Below are positions 57,589 to 64,000 of a stretch of DNA of 64,000 nt, in pieces (the stretch's first letter is position 1; the number at the start of each line of letters is the position of its first letter). Source of the stretch: Hamadaea sp013361475 (GTDB lineage Bacteria; Actinomycetota; Actinomycetes; Mycobacteriales; Micromonosporaceae). The stretch is taken from assembly GCF_040654195.1 (NCBI RefSeq), contig NZ_JBFAHM010000004.1, positions 1-64,000 of the forward strand, in the 5' to 3' direction. Under the pieces are notes generated by a model that saw nothing but the letters and a program-made list of their open reading frames with translations, did not search any database and was not told the DNA's origin. Position numbers and translations under genes: made by a program.

Positions 57589-57999
57589 ATGGCGACCTGT
57601 CTGTTCTGCGAGATCGCCGCCGGTCGGCAACCGGCGGCCGTTGTGTACGCCGACGATCTGGTGACGGCGTTCCTGGACATCCGCCCGTTGTTTCCCGGGC
57701 ACACGCTGGTCGTGCCGAAGGAGCACATCGCGGTGCTGGCCGACCTGCCCGCGCCGGACGTCGGCCCGTACTTCGCGCAGGTGCAGCGGATCGCGGTCGC
57801 GGTGCAGTCGGCGATGGGCGGGCAGGGCAGTTTCGTGGCCGTCAACAATGTGGTGTCGCAGAGCGTCCCGCATCTGCACACGCATGTCGTGCCGCGGACC
57901 AAGGGCGACGGGCTGCGCGGATTCTTCTGGCCCCGCGCCAAGTACGCCTCGTCGCAGGAGGCCGACGACGTGGCAGCCAAGATCCGCGCGGCCCTCTAG
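57589..57999 (+). CDS. HIT-family nucleotide hydrolase/transferase
   Basis: 136-residue HIT protein. N-terminal CLFCEIAAGRQPAAVVYADDLVTAFLDIRPLFPGHTLVVPKEH in parts, and the histidine triad SVPHLHTHVVPR (HxHxH). Binds and cleaves nucleotide conjugates such as AMP-lysine. CLFC at the start supports a metal-binding site, as in HinT. Single gene. Confidence 0.95.
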   Translation: MATCLFCEIAAGRQPAAVVYADDLVTAFLDIRPLFPGHTLVVPKEHIAVLADLPAPDVGPYFAQVQRIAVAVQSAMGGQGSFVAVNNVVSQSVPHLHTHVVPRTKGDGLRGFFWPRAKYASSQEADDVAAKIRAAL

Positions 58000-58030
58000 G
58001 CAAGCCGCCGCGAAGAAGACGAGCCGTCCG

Positions 58031-58918
58031 CTAAGGCGAGCGGTAGACGGTCGAGCTACGGCGTACGGTCATCCCGGCGCGTTCGTAGACGCCGAGCGCC
58101 CCGGTGTCGGAGTGGGTCCACACGACGCAGGAGCGCCGCCCGGCCGCGTGGCACGCGGCGAAGCAGGCCCGCAGCAGCGCCTGGGCCAGGCCCCGGCCCC
58201 GGTGGTCGGCGCGTACGGCGAGGCGTTCGATGTAGCCGTCGGCGATGCCGGGCAGGTCCAGCGCGAGCAGCACGCCGACGATCTGACCGCCGGCGGTCGC
58301 GATGACCGATCGCGCCGGGTCGAACGTATCCCGCCCGACCGTCAGCATCGCCCATTCCTCGTAGGACTTGCGCCGCTGCTGCCACTCGTCGAAGGCGTCT
58401 TCGAGCACCGTGTACGCGTCGTGCTCGTCGCCGGGCTGGAACGGCCGCAGGGCGATCCCGTCCGGGGCGTCCGGCGCGGGCGGCTCGTCGAACGCGATCG
58501 CCAACTGCCAGGAGGTCACCATGGGCGTCCAGCCGTGCGAGCGCAGCAGCCGGGTGGCGGCGTGGTCGCCGTCGGGGACGGTCTGGCTGATCACCGCCGC
58601 ACCGGCGCGGAGTTCGATCCAGTCGAGCAGCCCGGTCCCGATGCCCCGGCCCCGGTGTGCGGGGTGGACGTCGGCGTCGCTGCGGCGGTTCACCCAGGCC
58701 CACGCGGCGACCGTGCCGTCCGGGCCGGTCACCAGCACCGTGTCGCTGGCCGGGTCGAGCCCGGGCCGGCCCAGCACCGCCCGGATCTCGTCGGCGTCGC
58801 TCTCGGCATACCCGAGCAGCTGCCGTTCGCAGGCCTGGATCAGCGCGTGCAGCGCGGCGATGTCGCGGGCCTGGACGGGACGGGTGGTGTAGCCGGGCGG
58901 AAGGACAAGATCAGTCAC
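58031..58918 (-). CDS. Tandem GNAT acetyltransferase
   Basis: 295-residue protein with two GNAT domains: the first (~10-140) with VHPAHRGRGIGTGLLDWIELRAG, the second (~155-290) with LAVRADHRGRGLAQALLRACFAACHAAG and ALGVYERAGMTVRR. Two-domain layout as in mycothiol synthase MshD, but different residues make that assignment unsafe. Ends convergently after the HIT gene. Confidence 0.9.
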   Translation of the reverse strand: MTDLVLPPGYTTRPVQARDIAALHALIQACERQLLGYAESDADEIRAVLGRPGLDPASDTVLVTGPDGTVAAWAWVNRRSDADVHPAHRGRGIGTGLLDWIELRAGAAVISQTVPDGDHAATRLLRSHGWTPMVTSWQLAIAFDEPPAPDAPDGIALRPFQPGDEHDAYTVLEDAFDEWQQRRKSYEEWAMLTVGRDTFDPARSVIATAGGQIVGVLLALDLPGIADGYIERLAVRADHRGRGLAQALLRACFAACHAAGRRSCVVWTHSDTGALGVYERAGMTVRRSSTVYRSP

Positions 58919-58938
58919 CGGCCGAGTCTAGGCGGCCG

Positions 58939-59763
58939 TCAACTGGGCAGGCCGGCCGCGACCCGCAACCAGAAGTCCACGTCGGACGGGCCGTGGTGGC
59001 GGATCGCCCAGTCGACCAGCCGCAGGCTCATGTGCGCCCAGTACGCCCGCAGCCGGTCCGGAGCGAGCGCGGCCAGCCGCTCGTCGAGCATGGGCAGCAG
59101 CGCCGGGCTGCGCAGCGCCACGTCGAAGCGCAGCGTCACCAGGTCCAGCGCACGGTCGCCGCGCCCGGCGCCGTCCCAGTCCACGACGCCGGTGAGCGTC
59201 CCATCGCCGAACAGCGTGTTTCCAGGATGGAAGTCGAGGTGCACCAGGTCGTCGCCGTCGGCGACGTCGCGGTCCTCCCCGGCCTCGCGTACGCGGCGCA
59301 GCAGCGCCCGGGTTCGCCCGTCGTAGGCCGCGAGGGTTTCGTGAACGCAGAACCCGGGACCGCTGCGCCGCAGGAACAACTCCAGCTCACTGCCGGCTCG
59401 AGCGTTCGGGCCGGCCGGCATGAGCCCGGCGAACAGGTCGTGGACGGCGAGCAGCTGGCCGAGCGCGTCGGCGTCCAAGCTCGCCGGTGGTACGCCGGGC
59501 AGCAGCTCCTGCACGACGTACGGGCCGGCGCACAGCAGATACTCGGGGGCGGGAATGCCGGCGGCGCGGGCGATCGGGATCAGCTGTGCGGTGGCGGCCC
59601 GGCCGCTGGACAGCACCGATCGGGTGCCGTCGGGCCAGCGCACGTACGCCGCCCCGACCTCACCGCCCGCGCATGGGCCGTCGTAGCGCAGCCGGACCCC
59701 GGTGTGTTCGGCGATGGCGCCGATCGCGGCGTACGGGTCGAGGCGGCGCACCGGGTCGGTCAC
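58939..59763 (-). CDS. APH-family phosphotransferase
   Basis: 274-residue kinase-like protein. Brenner motif LVHLDFHPGNTLFGDGTLTGVVDWDGAGRGDRALDLVTL (HxDxxxxN and DWD). GTG 59763 (TDPVRRLDPY) is chosen because the frame's earlier start at 59817 overlaps the divergent membrane gene. Likely phosphorylates a small-molecule alcohol; antibiotic kinase activity is not implied. Starts 20 bases beyond the GNAT gene (58918) on the same strand. Confidence 0.87.
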   Translation of the reverse strand: MTDPVRRLDPYAAIGAIAEHTGVRLRYDGPCAGGEVGAAYVRWPDGTRSVLSSGRAATAQLIPIARAAGIPAPEYLLCAGPYVVQELLPGVPPASLDADALGQLLAVHDLFAGLMPAGPNARAGSELELFLRRSGPGFCVHETLAAYDGRTRALLRRVREAGEDRDVADGDDLVHLDFHPGNTLFGDGTLTGVVDWDGAGRGDRALDLVTLRFDVALRSPALLPMLDERLAALAPDRLRAYWAHMSLRLVDWAIRHHGPSDVDFWLRVAAGLPS

Positions 59764-59815
59764 GGCGCGCAGCGTAACGCTAGGCCCGGTGACGGGTGAA
59801 GCGGATAATCCGGGC

Positions 59816-60301
59816 ATGGACCTCAGCGCGTTCTACGGCGTCGTGTCGGGCATCAACTTCACCCTGCTCGGCCTGTGGTGGGTCGCGGTCCGGGAGCGGC
59901 CCGAGGTCGGGGTCGGCACCGCCGCCGGACGGAAGATGGCTTACCTGGTCGCGTTGCAGTTCCTGATCCCGGGCACGATGGCGTTGCTGTCGCAGGTCGC
60001 GCCGGACGAACCCGGGCTGTGGCGGGCGTCGTTCACCATCGCCGGTGTGGCCGGGGCGTACGGCAGTGTGCTGCTGGGCCGGTCGCTGACGCGGGTGCCG
60101 GGGCAGGCGCTCGTCGCGGGCCTGATCCGCTGGGGGTCGGGCCTGCTGTATGCGGCCGTCGCGGTGCTCGCCGCGATACCGGGGCTGACCGCCGGTCTGA
60201 CCTTGTCGGCGTTGCAGGTCGAGGCGGTGCTGCTGTGCCTGCTGGTGTTCCTCGGTGTGCACGCCGCGTGGGTGGTCGCGATGGTCCCCAAGGAAACCTG
60301 A
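59816..60301 (+). CDS. Four-helix membrane protein, unknown
   Basis: 161-residue membrane protein from ATG 59816 (MDLSAFYGVVSGINFTLLGLWWVAV), with about four hydrophobic segments. No family recognised. It is 25 bases ahead of the M50-like gene, so probably co-transcribed with it. Confidence 0.75.
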   Translation: MDLSAFYGVVSGINFTLLGLWWVAVRERPEVGVGTAAGRKMAYLVALQFLIPGTMALLSQVAPDEPGLWRASFTIAGVAGAYGSVLLGRSLTRVPGQALVAGLIRWGSGLLYAAVAVLAAIPGLTAGLTLSALQVEAVLLCLLVFLGVHAAWVVAMVPKET

Positions 60302-60326
60302 GTCCGGTGCGGTAGGCTCCGCCGCC

Positions 60327-61037
60327 GTGAGCCTCACCGATCTCTGGGACCGTTTCACCGCCGTCCAGGCGCCTCCGGCGTCCGGCCTCATCCTGGCGAC
60401 CGCGGTCGCGGCGCTCGCGGCGGTGCTCGTCCCCGCGGTGTGGCGGCTGGCCCGGAACCTGATCACGATCACCCACGAGGGCGGGCACGCGCTCGTCGCG
60501 GTGCTCACCGGGCGGCAGTTGCGCGGGATCCGGCTGCACTCGGACACGTCCGGGCTGACGCTGGCCCGGGGCAAGCCGCGCGGACTCGGGATGATCCTCA
60601 CCTTGTCGGCCGGATATCTGATGCCGTCGCTGCTCGGGCTGGCGGCCGCGGCGGTGCTCGCGACGGGCCGGGTGACTCTGCTGCTGTGGGCGGCGCTGAT
60701 CCTGCTGTTTCTGGTGCTGCTGCTCATCCGTAACTGGTTCGGGCTGCTGTCGGTGACCGTGACCGGTGCGGTGGTGTTCGCGGTGTCCTACTACGCCGCC
60801 GAGGCGACCCAGGCCGCGATCACCTACGTCGCGGTGTGGTTCCTGCTGATCGGCGGGGTCAAACCGGTCCTGGAACTGCGCGGCCGCCGCCGTCGCGGGC
60901 GGACCGGCTCCGACCCCGATCAGCTGGCCCGGATCACCGGCGTGCCGGCCGGCGTGTGGATCGCCGTCTTCTCGGTCGCCAACCTCGCCTGCCTCGCGTA
61001 CGGGGGTTATCTTCTCGTCCAAGACTGGGTTATGTAG
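60327..61037 (+). CDS. M50-family-like membrane metallopeptidase
   Basis: 236-residue membrane protein with HExxH-like HEGGH in NLITITHEGGHALVAVLTGRQL, and about six hydrophobic segments, matching the M50B-like (site-2 protease) family of short actinobacterial proteins. The zinc site would be H-E-x-x-H plus a distant D; NxxPxxxLDG is not evident, so activity is uncertain. GTG 60327. Followed by DsbA-like gene after 28 bases. Confidence 0.85.
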   Translation: MSLTDLWDRFTAVQAPPASGLILATAVAALAAVLVPAVWRLARNLITITHEGGHALVAVLTGRQLRGIRLHSDTSGLTLARGKPRGLGMILTLSAGYLMPSLLGLAAAAVLATGRVTLLLWAALILLFLVLLLIRNWFGLLSVTVTGAVVFAVSYYAAEATQAAITYVAVWFLLIGGVKPVLELRGRRRRGRTGSDPDQLARITGVPAGVWIAVFSVANLACLAYGGYLLVQDWVM

Positions 61038-61065
61038 ACGCCGGGTTTCGATTACCGTACGCGAG

Positions 61066-61707
61066 GTGATGATCCCCTTCACCTACGCCTTCGACGGCTA
61101 CTGCGGATGGTGCTACGGGTTCGCCCCCGCGTTGCACAAGTTCGCGCGCGACAACGCCGACCGGGTCAGCATCCGCGTGCTGTCGGCCGGCATGCGCGTC
61201 GGCGACCGCATCAAACCGTTCAGCGCCCTGCGGTTCACGACCACCTCCAACGAGAAGGTGACCGAAGCCCTCGGCGCGGTCTTCGGCCCCGGCTACCGCG
61301 CGCTGGTCGACGAAGGCAGCTTCGCGATGGACTCGCACGGCCCCGCGTACGGGCTGATCGCGCTCAGCCTCCAGGCCCCGGAGCGGGCACTGGAGTTCGC
61401 CGGGGCGATGCAGTCCGCGTTCTTCCTCGACGGGCACTCACTGTCCGACCCCGACACCTACTACGCGCTCGCCGAACGGTTCGGCCTCGACCCCGACCAG
61501 GTGGTCGCCGCGCTCGGCCGCCCCGAGGTCCAGGAACGCGCTCTGCGGGAGATGCGGGAGGTACGCGACCTCGGCGTGCCCGGCTACCCGACGCTGCTGA
61601 TCCACCTGCCCGGTCAGGCTCCGCAGATCTTCGGCGCCGAGGAGATGAGCGGCGACGAGCTGACCGCCGAGTTGACCAAGGTGCTCGCCGAGAACGGCCT
61701 GGGCTGA
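61066..61707 (+). CDS. DsbA-family thioredoxin-fold protein
   Basis: 213-residue DsbA/FrnE-like protein without a signal peptide, so cytosolic. Active site DGYCGWCYGFAPAL (CxxC) and cis-Pro GVPGYPTLLIHL; helical insert in the middle. Thiol-disulfide exchange or isomerase (2-hydroxychromene-type) roles are possible. Starts at GTG 61066 or ATG 61069. Next gene (phosphotransferase) starts 11 bases downstream. Confidence 0.92.
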   Translation: MMIPFTYAFDGYCGWCYGFAPALHKFARDNADRVSIRVLSAGMRVGDRIKPFSALRFTTTSNEKVTEALGAVFGPGYRALVDEGSFAMDSHGPAYGLIALSLQAPERALEFAGAMQSAFFLDGHSLSDPDTYYALAERFGLDPDQVVAALGRPEVQERALREMREVRDLGVPGYPTLLIHLPGQAPQIFGAEEMSGDELTAELTKVLAENGLG

Positions 61708-61718
61708 TACTGGATCAC

Positions 61719-62852
61719 GTGACCGATCCGCTGCTCACGGCGGCGTACGCGGCGTACGGGTGGAGCCCGGAGGTGACCGTCGCCCCCGGGCCACGCGGCG
61801 CGCTCGGCCGGATCTGGCGAGTACGCACCCCGGCCGGTCAGTACGCGCTCAAGCACTCCTTCGAGACCCCGCCGGACGGGCGGCTGCAAGCCGAGCTGCA
61901 CCTGACCCGGCGGGCCGCCGACGCCGGCGTACGCGTTCCCGCGACCCACCCCGCCGCCGACGGGCGCCTGCAGGTGCCCGCGCCGGGCGGCGGGGTGCTA
62001 CGGCTCTACGACTGGGTGGACCTGCGCCCGATCGACCCCGCCGCGGCGGACACCCCGGAAAGGCTGGGGGAGTTGCTGGCCCGCCTGCACTCCTGCGCGC
62101 CCGCCGCCGGCCAGCAGGAGCCGTGGTACCACCAGGCGCCCGACGCGGCACAGTTCGCGGCCTTCACCGATCAGCCCTGGTCGGCGCGGCTCGACCGGCT
62201 GCTTACCGACCTGCCGCAGCTGACCGGCGCGCTGACCCCACCAGATCCGGCGGCGCTGCGGGTGTGCCATCGCGACCTGCATCCGGAGAACGTCCAAGCC
62301 GGACCGGACGGCGACCTGGTGGTGCTCGACTGGGATCAGCTCGGCCCGGCCGACCCCGCCCGCGAGCTGGTCCAGACTCTGTACGCCTGGTTCACCATCG
62401 ACGCCGACGACGCTGCGACCGACGCCTCGAACAACGTCTCGAACAGCGTCTCGAACAGCGTCTCGAACAGCGTCTCGAACGGTGTCGAGGCAGGTGCCGG
62501 GGACGCGCCGGTCGGAGATTCGGCGTACCGCCGGGCCGAGGACCGGATGGCCGCCTGCTACGCGGCCTACGTGGACGCCGGGGGACCGGGACGCGTCACC
62601 GGGCCGGGCGACTACACGATGCTGCTGGCCGACCGGCTGAACTTCCTGCTGCACCAGGCCCGTATCGCCGCCGACCCAGGAACCTCCGCCGACGACCGGG
62701 CCTGGGCCGAACTGGAGATCGACGAGACGTTGCGGCTGCTGCCCACCCCGGAGCAGCTGCGCGTCAGCCCCGCGCGTATCGGGCGAACGCGTCCCGCAGC
62801 ACCCGGCCCACCTCCGGATGACCCGCGCCGTGCTCAGCCGGGCCGACGATGA
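61719..62852 (+). CDS. Phosphotransferase with NSVS repeats and overlapping tail
   Basis: 377-residue APH-family protein: YALKHSFETPPDGRLQAEL, VCHRDLHPENVQAGPDGDLVVLDWDQLG (HxDxxxxN, DWD). A stretch of NSVS units (about residues 237-252), encoded by a 12-base tandem repeat (about 62428-62480), interrupts the C-terminal lobe. The final ~30 residues run antisense into the 3' end of the proline iminopeptidase gene (89-base overlap), suggesting loss of an earlier stop. Kinase substrate unknown. Confidence 0.85.
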   Translation: MTDPLLTAAYAAYGWSPEVTVAPGPRGALGRIWRVRTPAGQYALKHSFETPPDGRLQAELHLTRRAADAGVRVPATHPAADGRLQVPAPGGGVLRLYDWVDLRPIDPAAADTPERLGELLARLHSCAPAAGQQEPWYHQAPDAAQFAAFTDQPWSARLDRLLTDLPQLTGALTPPDPAALRVCHRDLHPENVQAGPDGDLVVLDWDQLGPADPARELVQTLYAWFTIDADDAATDASNNVSNSVSNSVSNSVSNGVEAGAGDAPVGDSAYRRAEDRMAACYAAYVDAGGPGRVTGPGDYTMLLADRLNFLLHQARIAADPGTSADDRAWAELEIDETLRLLPTPEQLRVSPARIGRTRPAAPGPPPDDPRRAQPGRR

Positions 62853-63687
62853 CCAGCTCCGCGTCGGTCCAGCGCTGCGCCAGCCGGTACGCCACATCCG
62901 GCGGCCCGCTCACGTCGGCGCGCCCGGTCACCAGCACACCGGGGATCCCGTTCAGCTTCACCGCGTCGGACAGTAGCTGCCCGTCCGGCAGGAACCCGGC
63001 GTTGGCCCAGTAGTGCGTGACGAGCCGGGCGAACTGCAGCCGGAACCTCGGATCGGCGTACCGGGGATCGGGTGACGGGCCGGACAGCACCGCCACATGC
63101 GTGTCCTCCCACGCGCACCACTGCTCGGCCGCCGCCGCCCGCACCGCCGGATCCGGATCGCTCAGCAGCCGGGCGTACGCCGCCGCCAGGTTCCCGTCGC
63201 GCTCGGCGGCCGGCACATGCCCGGCGAACCGATCCCACTCGGCCGGGAACAACCGCCCCATCCGACGGGTCACCCAGTCGACCTCGGCCGCCGTCGTCGT
63301 CACCACACTGAACAGCACCAGCTCCGACACCCGCGCCGGATGCGCCTCGGCGTACGCCAACCCGAGCGTCGACCCCCACGAGCCGCCGAACACCAGCCAC
63401 CGGTCGACGCCCAGATGCTCCCGCAGCCGCTCGACGTCGCCGACCAGATGCGCGGTCGTGTTCGCCGCCAGCGACGTGTCATGGTCGGCCACGTTCGGGG
63501 TGCTACGCCCGCAGCCCCGCTGATCGAACAGCACCACCCGATACCGGTCGAGGTCGAAGTGCCGCGCCCAGGAGGGACCCGAACCCGAGCCCGGCCCGCC
63601 GTGCAGGCACACCGCCGGCTTGCCCTCGGGATTGCCGAGCACCTCCCAGTAGAGCCGGTTGCCGTCGCCGACGTCGAGCATCCCCAT
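62764..63687 (-). CDS. pip: Proline iminopeptidase
   Basis: 307-residue alpha/beta hydrolase of peptidase family S33. Signature: VCLHGGPGSGSGPSWARHFDLDRYRVVLFDQRGCGRSTPN (in parts), nucleophile LVFGGSWGSTLGLAYA (GGSWGS), active-site D in VTGRADVSGPPDVA and H in GPAEHGAGHPE. Releases N-terminal proline from peptides. ATG 63687 has GGAGGGG upstream. Divergent from a beta-lactamase-fold gene with two palindromes in the gap, implying regulation. Confidence 0.94.
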   Translation of the reverse strand: MGMLDVGDGNRLYWEVLGNPEGKPAVCLHGGPGSGSGPSWARHFDLDRYRVVLFDQRGCGRSTPNVADHDTSLAANTTAHLVGDVERLREHLGVDRWLVFGGSWGSTLGLAYAEAHPARVSELVLFSVVTTTAAEVDWVTRRMGRLFPAEWDRFAGHVPAAERDGNLAAAYARLLSDPDPAVRAAAAEQWCAWEDTHVAVLSGPSPDPRYADPRFRLQFARLVTHYWANAGFLPDGQLLSDAVKLNGIPGVLVTGRADVSGPPDVAYRLAQRWTDAELVIVGPAEHGAGHPEVGRVLRDAFARYARG

Positions 63688-63706
63688 GCGCACCCCCTCC
63701 AAGATT

Positions 63707-63720
63707 TAACAGCACTGTTA
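63707..63720. promoter_or_regulatory. Palindrome TAACAG-CA-CTGTTA
   Basis: Perfect 6-base arms, 20 bases before the iminopeptidase ATG, in the divergent gap 63688-63781. AT-rich and TetR-operator-like; no regulator gene is visible inside the window. Confidence 0.5.
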
Positions 63721-63748
63721 TATCATGGCGCCATCTGCCTAGTGGTGT

Positions 63749-63762
63749 TAGGTTAAAACCTA
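63749..63762. promoter_or_regulatory. Palindrome TAGGTT-AA-AACCTA with outer CTAGT/ACTAG
   Basis: Perfect 6-base arms (63749-63762) nested in CTAGT (63739-63743) and ACTAG (63768-63772), just upstream of the beta-lactamase-fold start. Either an operator or an RNA hairpin near the RBS. Confidence 0.5.
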
Positions 63763-63781
63763 GAGCTACTAGGGAGATGTC

Positions 63782-64000
63782 ATGAGCCTGCACCACCAGA
63801 TCCAGACCTACCTCGACCACCTCATCACCACCGGCCGCGAAACCGGCCTCCAAGTCACCGCCTACCACCACGGAAACCTTCTCACCGACGCCGTCGCCGG
63901 CCACGCCGACCACCAGGGGAGAGCAGTCACCCCCGACACCCCGTTCTTCGCCTTCTCCATCGGCAAAGGCCTCACCGGCGCCGCCATCCACCTCCTCGCC
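63782..64000 (+). CDS. Beta-lactamase-fold serine hydrolase, cut by window end
   Basis: First 73 codons of a beta-lactamase/penicillin-binding-like hydrolase: MSLHHQIQTYLDHLITTG, ending before the window edge. The catalytic SxxK is FSIGKGLTG, located near residue 62. Family members are esterases, peptidases or beta-lactamases; class cannot be told. GGGAG lies 5 bases before ATG 63782. Confidence 0.8.
   Translation, partial: MSLHHQIQTYLDHLITTGRETGLQVTAYHHGNLLTDAVAGHADHQGRAVTPDTPFFAFSIGKGLTGAAIHLLA

Overview
The window is high-GC DNA with dense genes, frequent ATGA stop/start overlaps, many GTG starts and abundant CGTAC words. It carries DUF5753-type XRE, DUF5937-ArsR, DUF3040, DUF3052 and CBU_0592-type proteins. 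Together these point to the chromosome of an actinobacterium, most likely a member of the Micromonosporaceae (Actinoplanes/Micromonospora relatives). That is an inference from gene content and codon style. I see no rRNA, tRNA, CRISPR array, insertion sequence or phage gene.

Layout. 0-8 kb: a three-gene unit around a multicopper oxidase whose frame is broken, then two two-component systems (NarL-type and OmpR-type), the second regulator also lacking an in-frame start. 8-13 kb: small regulators, RidA, a 66-residue protein beside a DUF5753 XRE regulator, AroH-type chorismate mutase, cupin, a truncated regulator remnant and a DivIVA-like coiled coil. 13-19 kb: a divergent amino-sugar locus with an RpiR/MurR-type regulator facing a lipoprotein, two permeases, anhydro-MurNAc kinase and possibly gluconokinase. 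19-26 kb: a divergent MarR pair, a GntR divergon with a palindrome that seems to hold both -10 boxes, an AlkZ-like protein and an MFS/MarR divergon. 26-37 kb: MaoC, transglutaminase-like protein, TetR/FAD-monooxygenase divergon, RecQ-like helicase, a ribosomal-protection tetracycline-resistance protein with a leader ORF and hairpin, a UvrC-like nuclease and an ECF42-type sigma/YCII pair. 37-40 kb: a secreted GH18 chitinase with CBM2 and two FnIII domains behind overlapping palindromes. 40-56 kb: dehydratase, oxidoreductases, AraC, Nudix-GNAT fusion, TipA-like regulator, P450-ferredoxin-SMP-30 cluster, several kinases and acetyltransferases, and an ArsR/EamA/methyltransferase locus. 56.66-56.91 kb: a repeat field with internal palindromes. 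57-64 kb: YbaK, HIT, GNAT, phosphotransferases, M50-like protein, DsbA-like protein, proline iminopeptidase and the start of a beta-lactamase-fold hydrolase cut by the window end.

The genes are mainly housekeeping and environmental-response functions in one- to four-gene units, often paired with a divergent regulator. Three systems stand out: the AnmK-linked importer (cell-wall sugar salvage) with an internal hairpin, the tetracycline-resistance leader that looks built for translational attenuation, and the chitinase operator that merges with the ribosome-binding site. Two genes near the left end show frame problems that could be sequence errors or real decay.
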